64,000 nucleotides of DNA. It comes from Methylobacterium sp. DB0501 (GTDB taxonomy: Bacteria; Pseudomonadota; Alphaproteobacteria; Rhizobiales; Beijerinckiaceae). The notes beneath the pieces were generated by a model that searched no databases, was not told the DNA's origin, and saw nothing but the letters and a program-made list of their open reading frames with translations. Position 1 is the stretch's first letter. Each line of letters begins with the position of its first letter. The DNA is taken from the NCBI RefSeq assembly GCF_011043735.1, contig NZ_JAAKGV010000018.1, forward strand, positions 1-64,000, given 5' to 3'. The position numbers were made by a program, and so were the translations under genes. This document shows positions 26,824-34,385 of this stretch, piece by piece.

Positions 26824-27933
26824 TCACAACGCGATGATCGGCTTGATCTCCTCGAAGTTCTTCATCCGGGTCAGCGCCGTATCGACCTGATCGAGGCTGT
26901 AGCGGTTGGTCACCATCGTGTGGAACGGCACCTCGTGCTGGTGCTTCTCGACGAATTGCAGCGCCTTCCAGTACGCCTTGGCCTGGCCGGAGAACGAGCC
27001 GAGCACCCGCAGGTTCTTCGCCACGATGGTCGAGGGCGTGATCGTCGTGGTGCCCTGGCCGAGCTGGCCGACGACGACGTAAGCGGCGCCGCGCCGCGCG
27101 AGGTCCAGGCCCTCGCCGAAGGCGGCCGGGTGGCCGGTGAACTCCATCACCACGTCGGCGCCGCGCCCGTCGGTGAGCGCCCGGACCCGGTCGAGGCGCT
27201 CAGGCTGGCTCGTCTCCTCGATCGACAGCACCTCGTCGGCACCGAAATCGCGGGCGAGCGCCAGCCGCGGCGCCGGGGCGCCGAGGGTGACGACCCGGCG
27301 GGCGCCCGAGATCTTGGCAACAGCCGTCGCCAGCAGCCCGAGGGGCCCGGCGCCCTGCACCACCACGGTGTCGGTCGGATCGATGCGGCCCAGCATGTCG
27401 AAGGCGTTCATCACCGAGCGGAAGGCGCAGCTCGCCATGCTGGCGAGCTCGTTCGGCACCGCATCCGGCACCTTCACCCGGCTGGAATCCGGCAGGACGT
27501 AGCCGTATTCCGAGAAGCCGCCGAGCAGGTAGGGCGCGACGTCCATCCGCTCGTACATGTATTTGCGGCTGTACTGGCACAGGGTCGGCTCCCGGGCGAC
27601 CGTGCAGAAGTAGCACCGGCCGCAGGCCGTGTGGGTCCAGGTGATGCGGTCGCCGACCCGGAGCGGCTGGCCGACCGAATCGCGGTCGGTGCCCGACCCC
27701 ATGGCGACGATGCGGCCGACCATCTCGTGGCCGATGATCACCGGCAGGTCGACCTTGAGGGCGAGCGACCCCTGCCAGAGATGGACGTCGGTGCCGCAGA
27801 TCGAGCAGGTCTCGATCTTGGTGAGGATCGTGCCGGGCTCCAGCTCCTGCGGCACCGGCACCTCCTCGATGCAGACCGGCGCCTTGAATTCCCGCACCAC
27901 GGCGGCGCGGCTGGTCTTCGGAAAGCGCATCAT
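26824..27933 (-). CDS. zinc-binding alcohol dehydrogenase (MDR family)
   Basis: The 369-residue protein has catalytic-zinc residues in CSICGTDVHLW and GHEMVGRI, the four-Cys structural zinc loop CGRCYFCTVAREPTLC and a Rossmann motif GAGPLGLLA (about residue 190). Members oxidise alcohols or polyols with NAD(P). The ATG overlaps the stop of the CitE-like gene upstream (ATGA), so it belongs to the CoA-transferase/lyase operon. The start is MMRFP, with an alternative ATG one codon later. Confidence 0.9.
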   Translation of the reverse strand: MMRFPKTSRAAVVREFKAPVCIEEVPVPQELEPGTILTKIETCSICGTDVHLWQGSLALKVDLPVIIGHEMVGRIVAMGSGTDRDSVGQPLRVGDRITWTHTACGRCYFCTVAREPTLCQYSRKYMYERMDVAPYLLGGFSEYGYVLPDSSRVKVPDAVPNELASMASCAFRSVMNAFDMLGRIDPTDTVVVQGAGPLGLLATAVAKISGARRVVTLGAPAPRLALARDFGADEVLSIEETSQPERLDRVRALTDGRGADVVMEFTGHPAAFGEGLDLARRGAAYVVVGQLGQGTTTITPSTIVAKNLRVLGSFSGQAKAYWKALQFVEKHQHEVPFHTMVTNRYSLDQVDTALTRMKNFEEIKPIIAL

Positions 27934-28802
27934 GGGCGGTCTCCCGTCTGGCCCTCGGGCACGGTCGCGAGCACGCGGCGCGCGAGCTTGAGGTGGGCGA
28001 TATCGATCATCCGTCCGTCGAGGACCGCGACCCCCGCCCCGCTGCCGTCCAGCAGCCGCACCACCTCCCGGGCCCAGGCGACGCGCTCCGGCGTCGGGGT
28101 GAAGGCGGCCGTGACCGCCGCCAGTTGGCCGGGATGGATGCAGAGCTTGCCGGCGAACCCGTCGGCGGCGGCGGAAGCGGTCTCGGCCCGGAGGCCGGCG
28201 GGGTCGCGGGGATCGGGGAACGGCGTGTCGATCGCCGCGACGCCGGCACCGGCCGCCGCGATCAGGAGCCGGTCGCGGGCGGCGGCGACCGGCGCCGCGA
28301 GGGTGCCGTCGGCGCGGCGCGGGACGATGCCGAGATCGGCCGACAGGTCCTCGGCGCCGAAGCAGAGGGCGCGCAGGCGCGGCGACACGCCGGCATAGTC
28401 CATATCCTTCAGGGATTCCGCGGTCTCGGTCGCGAGGAGCAGCACCGCGACCGAGCCGGCCTTCACGCCGCCGGCCGCCTCCAGCACGTCGAGCTGGCCC
28501 GACAGCATCAGCAGGTCGGCGGGCGAGGTGCATTTCGGCAGCAGGATCGCGGCGGGCCGCGCCGGCACGATCGCCGCGAGGTCGGCGAGGTACCAGGCGG
28601 TGCCGCGGGGGTTGATCCGCACGATCAGCGTATCCGGCCGGTCGCGCAGGGCAGCGGCGGCTTGGCCGCGCGCCGCGTCCTTGGCGGCGGGCGCGACGCT
28701 GTCCTCGAGGTCGAGGATGACGGCGTCGGCGCCCGCGGCGACGGCCTTCTCGACCTTGCGGGCCGAATCGGCCGGGGCGAACAGGAGGGAGCGCAGCCTC
28801 AT
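27930..28802 (-). CDS. CitE/HpcH-HpaI family CoA-ester lyase (first of two)
   Basis: The 290-residue protein opens with RLRSLLFAPADSARKVEKAV and DAVILDLEDSVAPAAKD, as in the CitE, citramalyl-CoA and malyl-CoA lyase group. Metal-ligand acids are seen in LLLATETAESL (Glu) and CFGAEDLSADLG (Asp). These enzymes split a beta-hydroxyacyl-CoA into an acetyl- or propionyl-CoA and a 2-oxoacid. The ATGA overlap with the CoA-transferase gene suggests the transferase makes its substrate. Which CoA ester is cut is unknown. Confidence 0.9.
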   Translation of the reverse strand: MRLRSLLFAPADSARKVEKAVAAGADAVILDLEDSVAPAAKDAARGQAAAALRDRPDTLIVRINPRGTAWYLADLAAIVPARPAAILLPKCTSPADLLMLSGQLDVLEAAGGVKAGSVAVLLLATETAESLKDMDYAGVSPRLRALCFGAEDLSADLGIVPRRADGTLAAPVAAARDRLLIAAAGAGVAAIDTPFPDPRDPAGLRAETASAAADGFAGKLCIHPGQLAAVTAAFTPTPERVAWAREVVRLLDGSGAGVAVLDGRMIDIAHLKLARRVLATVPEGQTGDRP

Positions 28803-29965
28803 CGCGAGATCTCCTTCCGGTCGAACTCGGCGGCGATGTCGGCCTCGTCCTGGCCGAGGGAGGGCGCGAGGCGGCGGATCCGCCCGGGCGTGCGCGACAG
28901 GCGGGGGAACGGCGCGTGCATCGGCACCGGGCCGTGCTCCGGATCCTCGACCTCGACCAGCACGCCGCGGCCCTTCACGTGCGGGTCCTCGGCGAAGCCC
29001 GCCGGATCGTAGACCGGGCCGACGGTCACTTCCGCCGCCTCGAAATACGCGAGGTTGTCGGCGAGATCCCGCGCGCCGATGAAGCCGCCGACGATCGCGT
29101 CGACCTCCTCGACATTGTCGAGCCGGGCGGAATTGGTGGCAAAGCGCGGATCGGCGATCATGTCGGGCCGGCCGATGGCCGAGAACAGCCGGGCGGCCAT
29201 GGCTTGCGTCGAGGCCGAGAGCGCCAGCCACTCGCCGTCGCGGGTGCGGTAGACGTTCCTGGGCGCCGTGATGCTGACCCGGTTGCCGATCCGCGAGGGC
29301 ACGCGGCCGGTGAGCCGGTGGATCGCGGCGTCGGGCCCGAGCGTCGCGTGGAGCGGTTCGAGCAGCGAGAGGTCCACCACCTGCCCGGCCCCGTCCGGGC
29401 CTTCCGCGACCCGCAGGGCCGCCAGCGTCGCGAAGGCCCCGGACAGGCCCGCCACCATGTCGGCCAGCGCCAGGTTCGGCAGGGCCGGCGGCTTGTCGGA
29501 AAACCCGTTCTTGGCGGCGAAGCCGCTCATCGCCTCGATCAGCGAGCCGAAACCCGGGCGCTGGGCGTAGGGGCCGGTCTGGCCGAAGCCGCTGACCCGC
29601 ACGATCACGAGCTTCGGGTTGAGCGCCAGCAGCGCCTCGGGGGCGAAGCCCGCCGCCTCCATCACGCCGGGGCGGAACCCCTCGATCAGCACCTGGGCGG
29701 TCGGCACCAGCCGGCGCAAGCCGGCCTTGCCGTCGGGCTCGCGCAGGTCGAGACGGATCGAGCGCTTGTTGCGGCCGTAGACCTTCCACCAGGCCGGGAT
29801 GCCGTTCTCCTGCCAGTGGCGGAGCGGGTCGCCGCGGTCGGGCTCGAGCTTGATCACGTCGGCGCCGAAATCGGCGAGCTGCAGGCTCAGCATGTTGCCG
29901 GCGACGAGGCGCGACAGGTCGAGCACCCGGATGCCGGCGAGGGGGCCGTCGGCGACGGGGCTCAT
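28799..29965 (-). CDS. CaiB/BaiF family III CoA-transferase (first of two)
   Basis: The 388-residue protein has the formyl-CoA transferase fold: GIRVLDLSRLVAGNMLSLQLADFGADVIKLE at the start, NKRSIRLDLREPDGK and the active Asp in NLALADMVAGLSGA. It moves CoA between carboxylic acids without ATP. The ATG at 29965 has a GGAGG site and overlaps the stop of a 36-codon frame, and its own stop overlaps the CitE-like gene. The CoA donor and acceptor are unknown. Confidence 0.92.
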   Translation of the reverse strand: MSPVADGPLAGIRVLDLSRLVAGNMLSLQLADFGADVIKLEPDRGDPLRHWQENGIPAWWKVYGRNKRSIRLDLREPDGKAGLRRLVPTAQVLIEGFRPGVMEAAGFAPEALLALNPKLVIVRVSGFGQTGPYAQRPGFGSLIEAMSGFAAKNGFSDKPPALPNLALADMVAGLSGAFATLAALRVAEGPDGAGQVVDLSLLEPLHATLGPDAAIHRLTGRVPSRIGNRVSITAPRNVYRTRDGEWLALSASTQAMAARLFSAIGRPDMIADPRFATNSARLDNVEEVDAIVGGFIGARDLADNLAYFEAAEVTVGPVYDPAGFAEDPHVKGRGVLVEVEDPEHGPVPMHAPFPRLSRTPGRIRRLAPSLGQDEADIAAEFDRKEISR

Positions 29966-30072
29966 GGGCGCCTCCGCCGGGAAGCGGCGTCCCGCCGCCT
30001 GTCCGCGATAACGGCGTCCCGCCGCCCGCCCTCGATGGCGGCGTCCCGCCGCCCGTGCGTCCTGCGGGCCAT
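29962..30072 (-). CDS. possible 36-residue leader peptide with three 9-residue repeats
   Basis: An ATG preceded by a strong GGGAGGAG site opens a 36-codon frame. Its TGA overlaps the start of the CoA-transferase gene (ATGA). The product is very basic and contains three GRRDA(A/V)-type units encoded by a 27-bp DNA repeat (cores at 29985, 30012 and 30039). I know no family for it. It may be a translated coupling leader, or the repeat may simply have kept an open frame in GC-rich DNA; coding is plausible but unproven. Confidence 0.4.
   Translation of the reverse strand: MARRTHGRRDAAIEGGRRDAVIADRRRDAASRRRRP
29985..30053. repeat. three direct repeats, 27-bp period
   Basis: The 15-bp core CGGCGTCCCGCCGCC occurs identically at 29985-29999, 30012-30026 and 30039-30053, exactly 27 bp apart. 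The spacers differ. The period is a multiple of three and falls inside the small open frame, which keeps it open. Confidence 0.85.
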
Positions 30073-30404
30073 GCGCTCCTCCCGGGTTGTCTTGCTTGGG
30101 GCGTATCCTGGCCGAGGGTCTGCCCGGGATCGAGACGGATTTCGCGGGGAGGGTATCGGGGAATCTTATGGCTCGGGGCTCATCGACCGGCTCGACGGCC
30201 GGGGCACCCGCTTGGTTGTTCAGGGACCGTCCGATCCGCTCGAACCAGCAAGTCGCATAGGTCCGGCCGCGTCGCGTGCCTGCGCCAGCCCACATGGGAG
30301 AGGGGATCCCGCGCCCTCCGTTTCCCCGGACGGCACGGCGCGTGCGAGGAGAGCGGCATGCCCGCCCTCGTCGCGCGAACGCGACGATCGTCGGAGCTGG
30401 ACGC
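30073..30404. other. 332-bp gap upstream of the CoA-transferase operon
   Basis: I find no gene with a plausible start here. The GGGAGGAG site of the leader peptide is at the left end. A promoter for the CoA-transferase operon may lie here, but no clear -35/-10 pair stands out, and no strong hairpin was seen after the methyltransferase stop. Confidence 0.4.
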
Positions 30405-31097
30405 TCAGCCCGCGACCCGCAGGATTACCACCCGCAGCGGCTGGCGCAGGACGAAGCCCCCCTCCCCCCGTTCTGCCTGCGCGCGAAAATCCGCCGCAAC
30501 GGCGTCGCGATGCGCGCGGGCGGCGGCCTCGCGGTCGGGATCGCCGGCGGTGACCCGGGCGAGGAAGGCGTCGAGATCCGCGACTGTCTCGACCCGGTCG
30601 ATCACCGTGTCCCGCTCGATCGCGACCACGCCCTCGGCCACGCACGCCGCGAGGGCGGCCGCCGCCTCGGCGCGGATCGCGGTCTCGTCCTCGACCCGGC
30701 GCATCGCCAGGAAGAAGCTGCCCTCGGCCAGGGGCTCGACCACCACGACCCCACGGCCCGGGCCGGTGACCCGGGCGGCCTCGCGCAGGGCCGCTGCCAT
30801 GCCGGTTCCCGGGACGTGGTGCAGGGAGTTGAGGAAGACCGCGCCGTCGAAGGCGCCGTCCGGCCACGGCAGGGTCTCGGCCGCGCCAAGGCGCAGGTCG
30901 GCCCCGGGCACGCTCGCCCGCGCCCGCACCAGGGCCGCCTGCGACGGATCGAGGCCCGCGACGCGAGCGCCCCGGGCGGTGAGGGCGCGAACGAGCGCGC
31001 CGGCGCCGCAGCCGATATCGAGGAGGCGCCGGCCGGGGAGCGGCGCGAAGGCCTCGGCGATCAGGTCGAGGGCGGTGCTCATGCCCCTGGTGCTCAT
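30405..31097 (-). CDS. class I SAM-dependent methyltransferase
   Basis: The 230-residue protein has motif I LLDIGCGAGAL, the acidic loop AGLDPSQ, and the post-II LPWPDGAFDGAVFLNSLHHVP that marks UbiE-like methyltransferases. The substrate is unknown. The start lies in a triple repeat of GGTGCTCATGCCC(C)T: ATG at 31097 gives MSTRGMSTAL, and ATG at 31082 skips five residues. A third ATG at 31111 overlaps the CitE stop but reads only MSTRA before a TGA that overlaps the 31097 ATG. It is the third gene after the GntR regulator. Confidence 0.85.
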   Translation of the reverse strand: MSTRGMSTALDLIAEAFAPLPGRRLLDIGCGAGALVRALTARGARVAGLDPSQAALVRARASVPGADLRLGAAETLPWPDGAFDGAVFLNSLHHVPGTGMAAALREAARVTGPGRGVVVVEPLAEGSFFLAMRRVEDETAIRAEAAAALAACVAEGVVAIERDTVIDRVETVADLDAFLARVTAGDPDREAAARAHRDAVAADFRAQAERGEGGFVLRQPLRVVILRVAG

Positions 31098-31124
31098 GCC
31101 CTGGTGCTCATGCCCCTTGAGCCG
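31080..31124. repeat. three short direct repeats at a gene junction
   Basis: Three units of GGTGCTCATGCCC(C)T, 14 or 15 bp long, straddle the end of the CitE-like gene and the start of the methyltransferase. Each carries an ATG on the minus strand (31111, 31097 and 31082). The 14-bp unit shifts the frame of the outer ATG relative to the others. Confidence 0.75.
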
Positions 31125-31926
31125 GCACCTGAGCCAGGATCGCCTCGGCCTGGAGCAGGATCGGCCGGTCGACGAGCTTGCCGTCGACCACGATCGCTCC
31201 GGGGCCGGTGGCGCTGGCGGCGACGACACGGCGGGCCCAGGCGATCTCGCCCTCGCTCGGCGACAGGCCGGCATTCACCGCCGCGACCTGGGACGGGTGG
31301 ATGCAGAGCTTGCCCCCGAAGCCGAAGCTGCGCGCCCGCGCCACGTCCTCGGCGAGCACGTCCTCCCGCTTCACCTCGACGGTGACGCCCTCGACGGGAG
31401 CCTGGAGTCCGGCCAGCACCGATTCGAGCACCAGCTGGCCGCGGACGAAATCGAGTTCGCGGCCCTGGCCGCGGATGCCGGTCTCGGTACAGAAATCGAC
31501 CGACCCGAAGGCGAGGCGGTCGAGCCCCTCCGCGCCGGCAAGTGCCCTGAGACCCGCGATGCCCCGCACCGTCTCGACCAGGGCGACGAGGCTGCGCTGC
31601 GGCGCCAGGACAGCCCGCAGGGACCGGATCTGGTCCGGCTCCTGCGCCTTCGGCAGCATCAGCCCGGCGAGGCCCGGCAGGCCGGCGAGCGCCGCGACGT
31701 CGTCGGCGTGCCAGGGGGTGCCGGTGGCGTTGACCCGCACCATGGCGGCGCCCGGCGCGGCACGGCCGAGCCAGTCGGCCAGGGTGTCGCGCGCCGCCGC
31801 CTTGGCGTCGGGCAGGACCGCGTCCTCGAGGTCGAGCACGACCCGGTCGGCGCCGCTCGCCAGCGCCTTCTCGAAGCGCTCCGGGCGGTCGCCGGGACAG
31901 AACAGGTAGCTGCGCTCACGCCTCAT
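31108..31926 (-). CDS. CitE/HpcH-HpaI family CoA-ester lyase (second of two)
   Basis: The 272-residue protein starts RRERSYLFCPGDRPERFEKAL and contains RVVLDLEDAVLPDAK, the Glu in VALVETVRGIAGL and the Asp in AFGSVDFCTETGI. It has the C-terminal GFGGKLCIHPSQV box typical of citrate-lyase beta-like and citramalyl-CoA lyases. It is distinct from the other CitE-like protein in length and sequence, so both may cut different esters. Its start lies 10 bp inside the upstream regulator gene, suggesting the two are translated together. Confidence 0.9.
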   Translation of the reverse strand: MRRERSYLFCPGDRPERFEKALASGADRVVLDLEDAVLPDAKAAARDTLADWLGRAAPGAAMVRVNATGTPWHADDVAALAGLPGLAGLMLPKAQEPDQIRSLRAVLAPQRSLVALVETVRGIAGLRALAGAEGLDRLAFGSVDFCTETGIRGQGRELDFVRGQLVLESVLAGLQAPVEGVTVEVKREDVLAEDVARARSFGFGGKLCIHPSQVAAVNAGLSPSEGEIAWARRVVAASATGPGAIVVDGKLVDRPILLQAEAILAQVPAQGA

Positions 31927-32692
31927 CGGAATCCTCCAGTCGGGTGCGGGTCCCCGCGCGCTCGCGCCGGAACACCGCCGAGTAGCTGAATCGCTCGGCC
32001 GGGTGGACGCTGATCGCGACCTCGATCACCTCGGCCCGCCGGTTGAGGTAGAGCCGGCAGATCCACAGGGCCGGCGCCCCGGGTGCGGCGCCGAGGCGCT
32101 CCGCCTGGTCGGGCGCCAGCACGACGGCGCGGATCTGCTGCTGCACCTCGGCGACGCTCTCGCCGAACTGCTCCTCCAGGCGGACATAGACCGGCACGGT
32201 CGAGCGCCCGCCGACGTCGCGTACGGCGCGGAAGGCCGGGTGGATGTAGATCTCGGTGACGCAGAGCGGCGCACCCGCCTCGCCCTCGCGGTGGCGCAGG
32301 CCCCGCATGTGGAGCCAGGACTGGCCGGCCGGCGCCTGGGCGAGCGCCGCGATGTCCTCGGCGAGCGGCGCCATCTCGACGTCGAGGATCTCCAGCACCG
32401 TTTCGGCGGTGTATTGCTGCAGGTCGTCGAGGCCGTGCATCACCTGCCGGTAGGCGGTGCGCGATTGCGCGCTCAGCACCCGGGTGCCGACGCCGGCCTG
32501 GCGGCTGACGAGGCCGAGCTCGACGAGGCGCTTGATCGCCTCGCGCACGGTGAAGCGGCTCGCCCCGAACTGCTCGCACAGGGCGAACTCGGTCGGCATC
32601 AGGGCACCGACCGGGTACCGGCCCGATTCGATCTCGCTGATCAGGGTCTGGGCGAGCTGCAGGTAGCGGGGCTGCGGAGCGATGAGGGCCAT
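31916..32692 (-). CDS. GntR family regulator, HutC subfamily (UTRA domain)
   Basis: The 258-residue protein has an N-terminal GntR helix-turn-helix with PTEFALCEQFGASRFTVREAIKRLVELGLVSRQAGVGTRV. A UTRA effector domain follows from about residue 95 with YIHPAFRAV and LYLNRRAEVIEVAISVHPAERFSY. Such proteins repress catabolic operons until a substrate or intermediate binds. It overlaps the downstream CitE-like gene by 11 bp, so it probably controls its own operon and perhaps the linked CoA-transferase genes. Confidence 0.92.
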   Translation of the reverse strand: MALIAPQPRYLQLAQTLISEIESGRYPVGALMPTEFALCEQFGASRFTVREAIKRLVELGLVSRQAGVGTRVLSAQSRTAYRQVMHGLDDLQQYTAETVLEILDVEMAPLAEDIAALAQAPAGQSWLHMRGLRHREGEAGAPLCVTEIYIHPAFRAVRDVGGRSTVPVYVRLEEQFGESVAEVQQQIRAVVLAPDQAERLGAAPGAPALWICRLYLNRRAEVIEVAISVHPAERFSYSAVFRRERAGTRTRLEDSDEA

Positions 32693-32741
32693 GGGACCGG
32701 GGCAAGGGGGGCGGGATGACCGCGGGTGAGGTCGCGATCAT

Positions 32742-32769
32742 CACATATGAGGCCGGCCGAGTCTGTCAC
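32742..32769 (-). promoter_or_regulatory. weak candidate promoter of the gntR gene
   Basis: On the minus strand GTGACA (32764-32769) and TATGTG (32742-32747) are separated by 16 bp, about 50 bp before the regulator's ATG. The CATATG at the -10 box is palindromic and may also serve as a GntR half site. The match to sigma-70 is partial and no other evidence is at hand. Confidence 0.3.
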
Positions 32770-32837
32770 CTCCCCGCGGGTCGAGGATGGGCGTGCAGGC
32801 GCGGGTCGGCGGGCCGACATTCCATCGAAGAACAACC

Positions 32838-32880
32838 GCTTTCCCGGACGACTGGAACAGAGTGGAAGGAGACCCTGGAT
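32838..32880 (-). repeat. ~42-bp hairpin element, copy 2
   Basis: The stretch reads TTTCCCGGACGAC...GTGGAAGGAGACCCTGGATCCC, a relative of the units at 10411, 32959 and 48854 in the opposite orientation to 32959. The 400-bp gap 32693-33092 holds two of these and no gene. Confidence 0.55.
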
Positions 32881-32958
32881 CCCGCGGAAGAAGTGCCGCG
32901 AACCGGCTCTGCATGCTGCAACGCTCAGACAAAAAGACGCTTCGCGGATTTTTATAAT

Positions 32959-33004
32959 GTATCCCGGATCTCCTTGCGCTGACGCTGCAGTCGTCCGGGA
33001 AAGG
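32959..33004 (+). repeat. ~42-bp hairpin element, copy 3
   Basis: It reads TCCCGGATCTCCttgcgctgacgctgcaGTCGTCCGGGAAAGG and pairs, in reverse orientation, with the unit at 32838. The two together could fold into one large structure between the gntR and CoA-transferase genes. A TATAAT sits just beside it (32954-32959) without a partner box. Confidence 0.6.
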
Positions 33005-33092
33005 ACGTGGCTTACGAGGAAGCGTCGAGCCGTCAGGCGCGGCAGAACCACTGCCGTGTCCAGTGATCGTCCGGAGCCCGCGGCAGTTCCTC

Positions 33093-34385
33093 TCACCGCA
33101 CCACGGCCCGCTCCCGCAAGCCCCGGATCGCCTCGTCCGAGAACCCCGCGCGCCCCAGCACCGCATCGGTATCCTGCCCGAGATCCGGCGCGGCCTTCAC
33201 CGGATGGGCGGCGCCCGCCGCCCGGACCGGCGAGGCGATGCCGCGGATCGGGCCGTGGCGGGGATGGGCGAAGTCGAGGACGCGCTCCTGCTCGTGGACG
33301 AAACCGTTCTCCAGCGCCTCGCGCACGTCGTGGACCGGCGCCACCGGCACCGCGCCGCCGAGGAGCGCCATCCACTCGGCGGTGGTGCGCACCGAGAGCG
33401 CCGCGTCGATGGCGGCGTTGACCCGCGGCCGGTTGGCGAGCCGGCCTGCGAAGGTCGCGAAGTCGGGATCCTCCAGCCATTCGGGATGCCCGACGCGCTC
33501 GGCCAGGATCCGGAAGAACTTCTCCTTCTGGCACATGATGAAGATCCAGCCGTCCCCGGTCCGGTAGAGCTGGCTCGGGGTGAGCGACGGGTGGCTGGAG
33601 CGCGGCTCGCGGGTCGTGACGACGCCCTTGTTGAGGTACCACGAGCCCACGTAGCAGAGGTTGTGCAGCGCGACGTCGAACAGGCTCACGTCGTAGTCGC
33701 GCCCGCGCCCCGTGCGCCGCGCCTCGACCACGCCGGCGAGCAGCGCCATGGCGGCGGTGGTGCCGGTCATCAGGTCGATGATCGACAGGCCCATCCGGGC
33801 CGGCGGGCCGTCCGGCTCGCCGGTGACCGAGAGGTAGCCGGCCTCCGCCTGCATCAGGTAGTCGTAGCCGGGCCAGGCCGCCCGCGAGCCGGTGCGGCCA
33901 TAGGCCGAGAGGTGGACGCAGACCAGGGCCGGGTTGACCGCGCCGAGATGGGCGTGGTCGAGGCCGAGCTTCGCCGGCAGGTCGCCGCGCAGGTTGTTGA
34001 ATACCGCATCCGCCCCCGCCGCCAGGGCGTGCAGCACCTGCCGGCCCTCCGGCGCCTTGAGGTCGAGGGCGAGCGAGCGCTTGTTGCGGTTGAACGCCTC
34101 GTAGAAGTGGCTGTCGCCCGGCTCCAGGAAGTGCGGCCCGACATGGCGGCCGATATCGCCGCCGTCCTGCATGTTCTCGATCTTGACGATCTCGGCGCCG
34201 AGGTCGGCGAGATGCTGGGTCCCGAACGGCCCGGCGCCGTATTGCTCGACCGAGAGTACCTTGAGGCCGGCGAGGGGCAGTGCGGGTGACGGCGAGGCGG
34301 CTGCGGCCGCGCCGGTCTCAGGCGCGTGGTCGGGCTGGAGCGCCTGCGCCGCCCCGACCACGAGATCGTCGTGCAGGGCGTCCAT
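33093..34385 (-). CDS. CaiB/BaiF family III CoA-transferase (second of two)
   Basis: The 430-residue protein carries GLKVLSVEQYGAGPFGTQHLADLGAEIVKIE, NKRSLALDLKAPEGRQ and the active Asp in LSIIDLMTGTTAAM. An extra ~35-residue Ala-rich N-terminal segment precedes the core. Its ATG shares one base with the acyl-CoA dehydrogenase stop, so the transferase probably makes or accepts the CoA ester that the dehydrogenase uses. It is not closely similar to the transferase at 28799. Confidence 0.92.
   Translation of the reverse strand: MDALHDDLVVGAAQALQPDHAPETGAAAAASPSPALPLAGLKVLSVEQYGAGPFGTQHLADLGAEIVKIENMQDGGDIGRHVGPHFLEPGDSHFYEAFNRNKRSLALDLKAPEGRQVLHALAAGADAVFNNLRGDLPAKLGLDHAHLGAVNPALVCVHLSAYGRTGSRAAWPGYDYLMQAEAGYLSVTGEPDGPPARMGLSIIDLMTGTTAAMALLAGVVEARRTGRGRDYDVSLFDVALHNLCYVGSWYLNKGVVTTREPRSSHPSLTPSQLYRTGDGWIFIMCQKEKFFRILAERVGHPEWLEDPDFATFAGRLANRPRVNAAIDAALSVRTTAEWMALLGGAVPVAPVHDVREALENGFVHEQERVLDFAHPRHGPIRGIASPVRAAGAAHPVKAAPDLGQDTDAVLGRAGFSDEAIRGLRERAVVR

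Noticed and set aside
27930..28802. Citrate lyase beta subunit
   Set aside because: No citD, citF or citC genes are present; the protein is of the wider CoA-ester lyase group.
29985..30053. Possible CRISPR-like repeat
   Set aside because: The 27-bp period has only 12-bp spacers, three units and lies inside a coupled open frame; no cas genes are near.
32954..32959. TATAAT hexamer in the gap after the gntR gene
   Set aside because: No -35 box at 16 to 18 bp, and no plus-strand gene follows; the minus-strand reading has no partner either.
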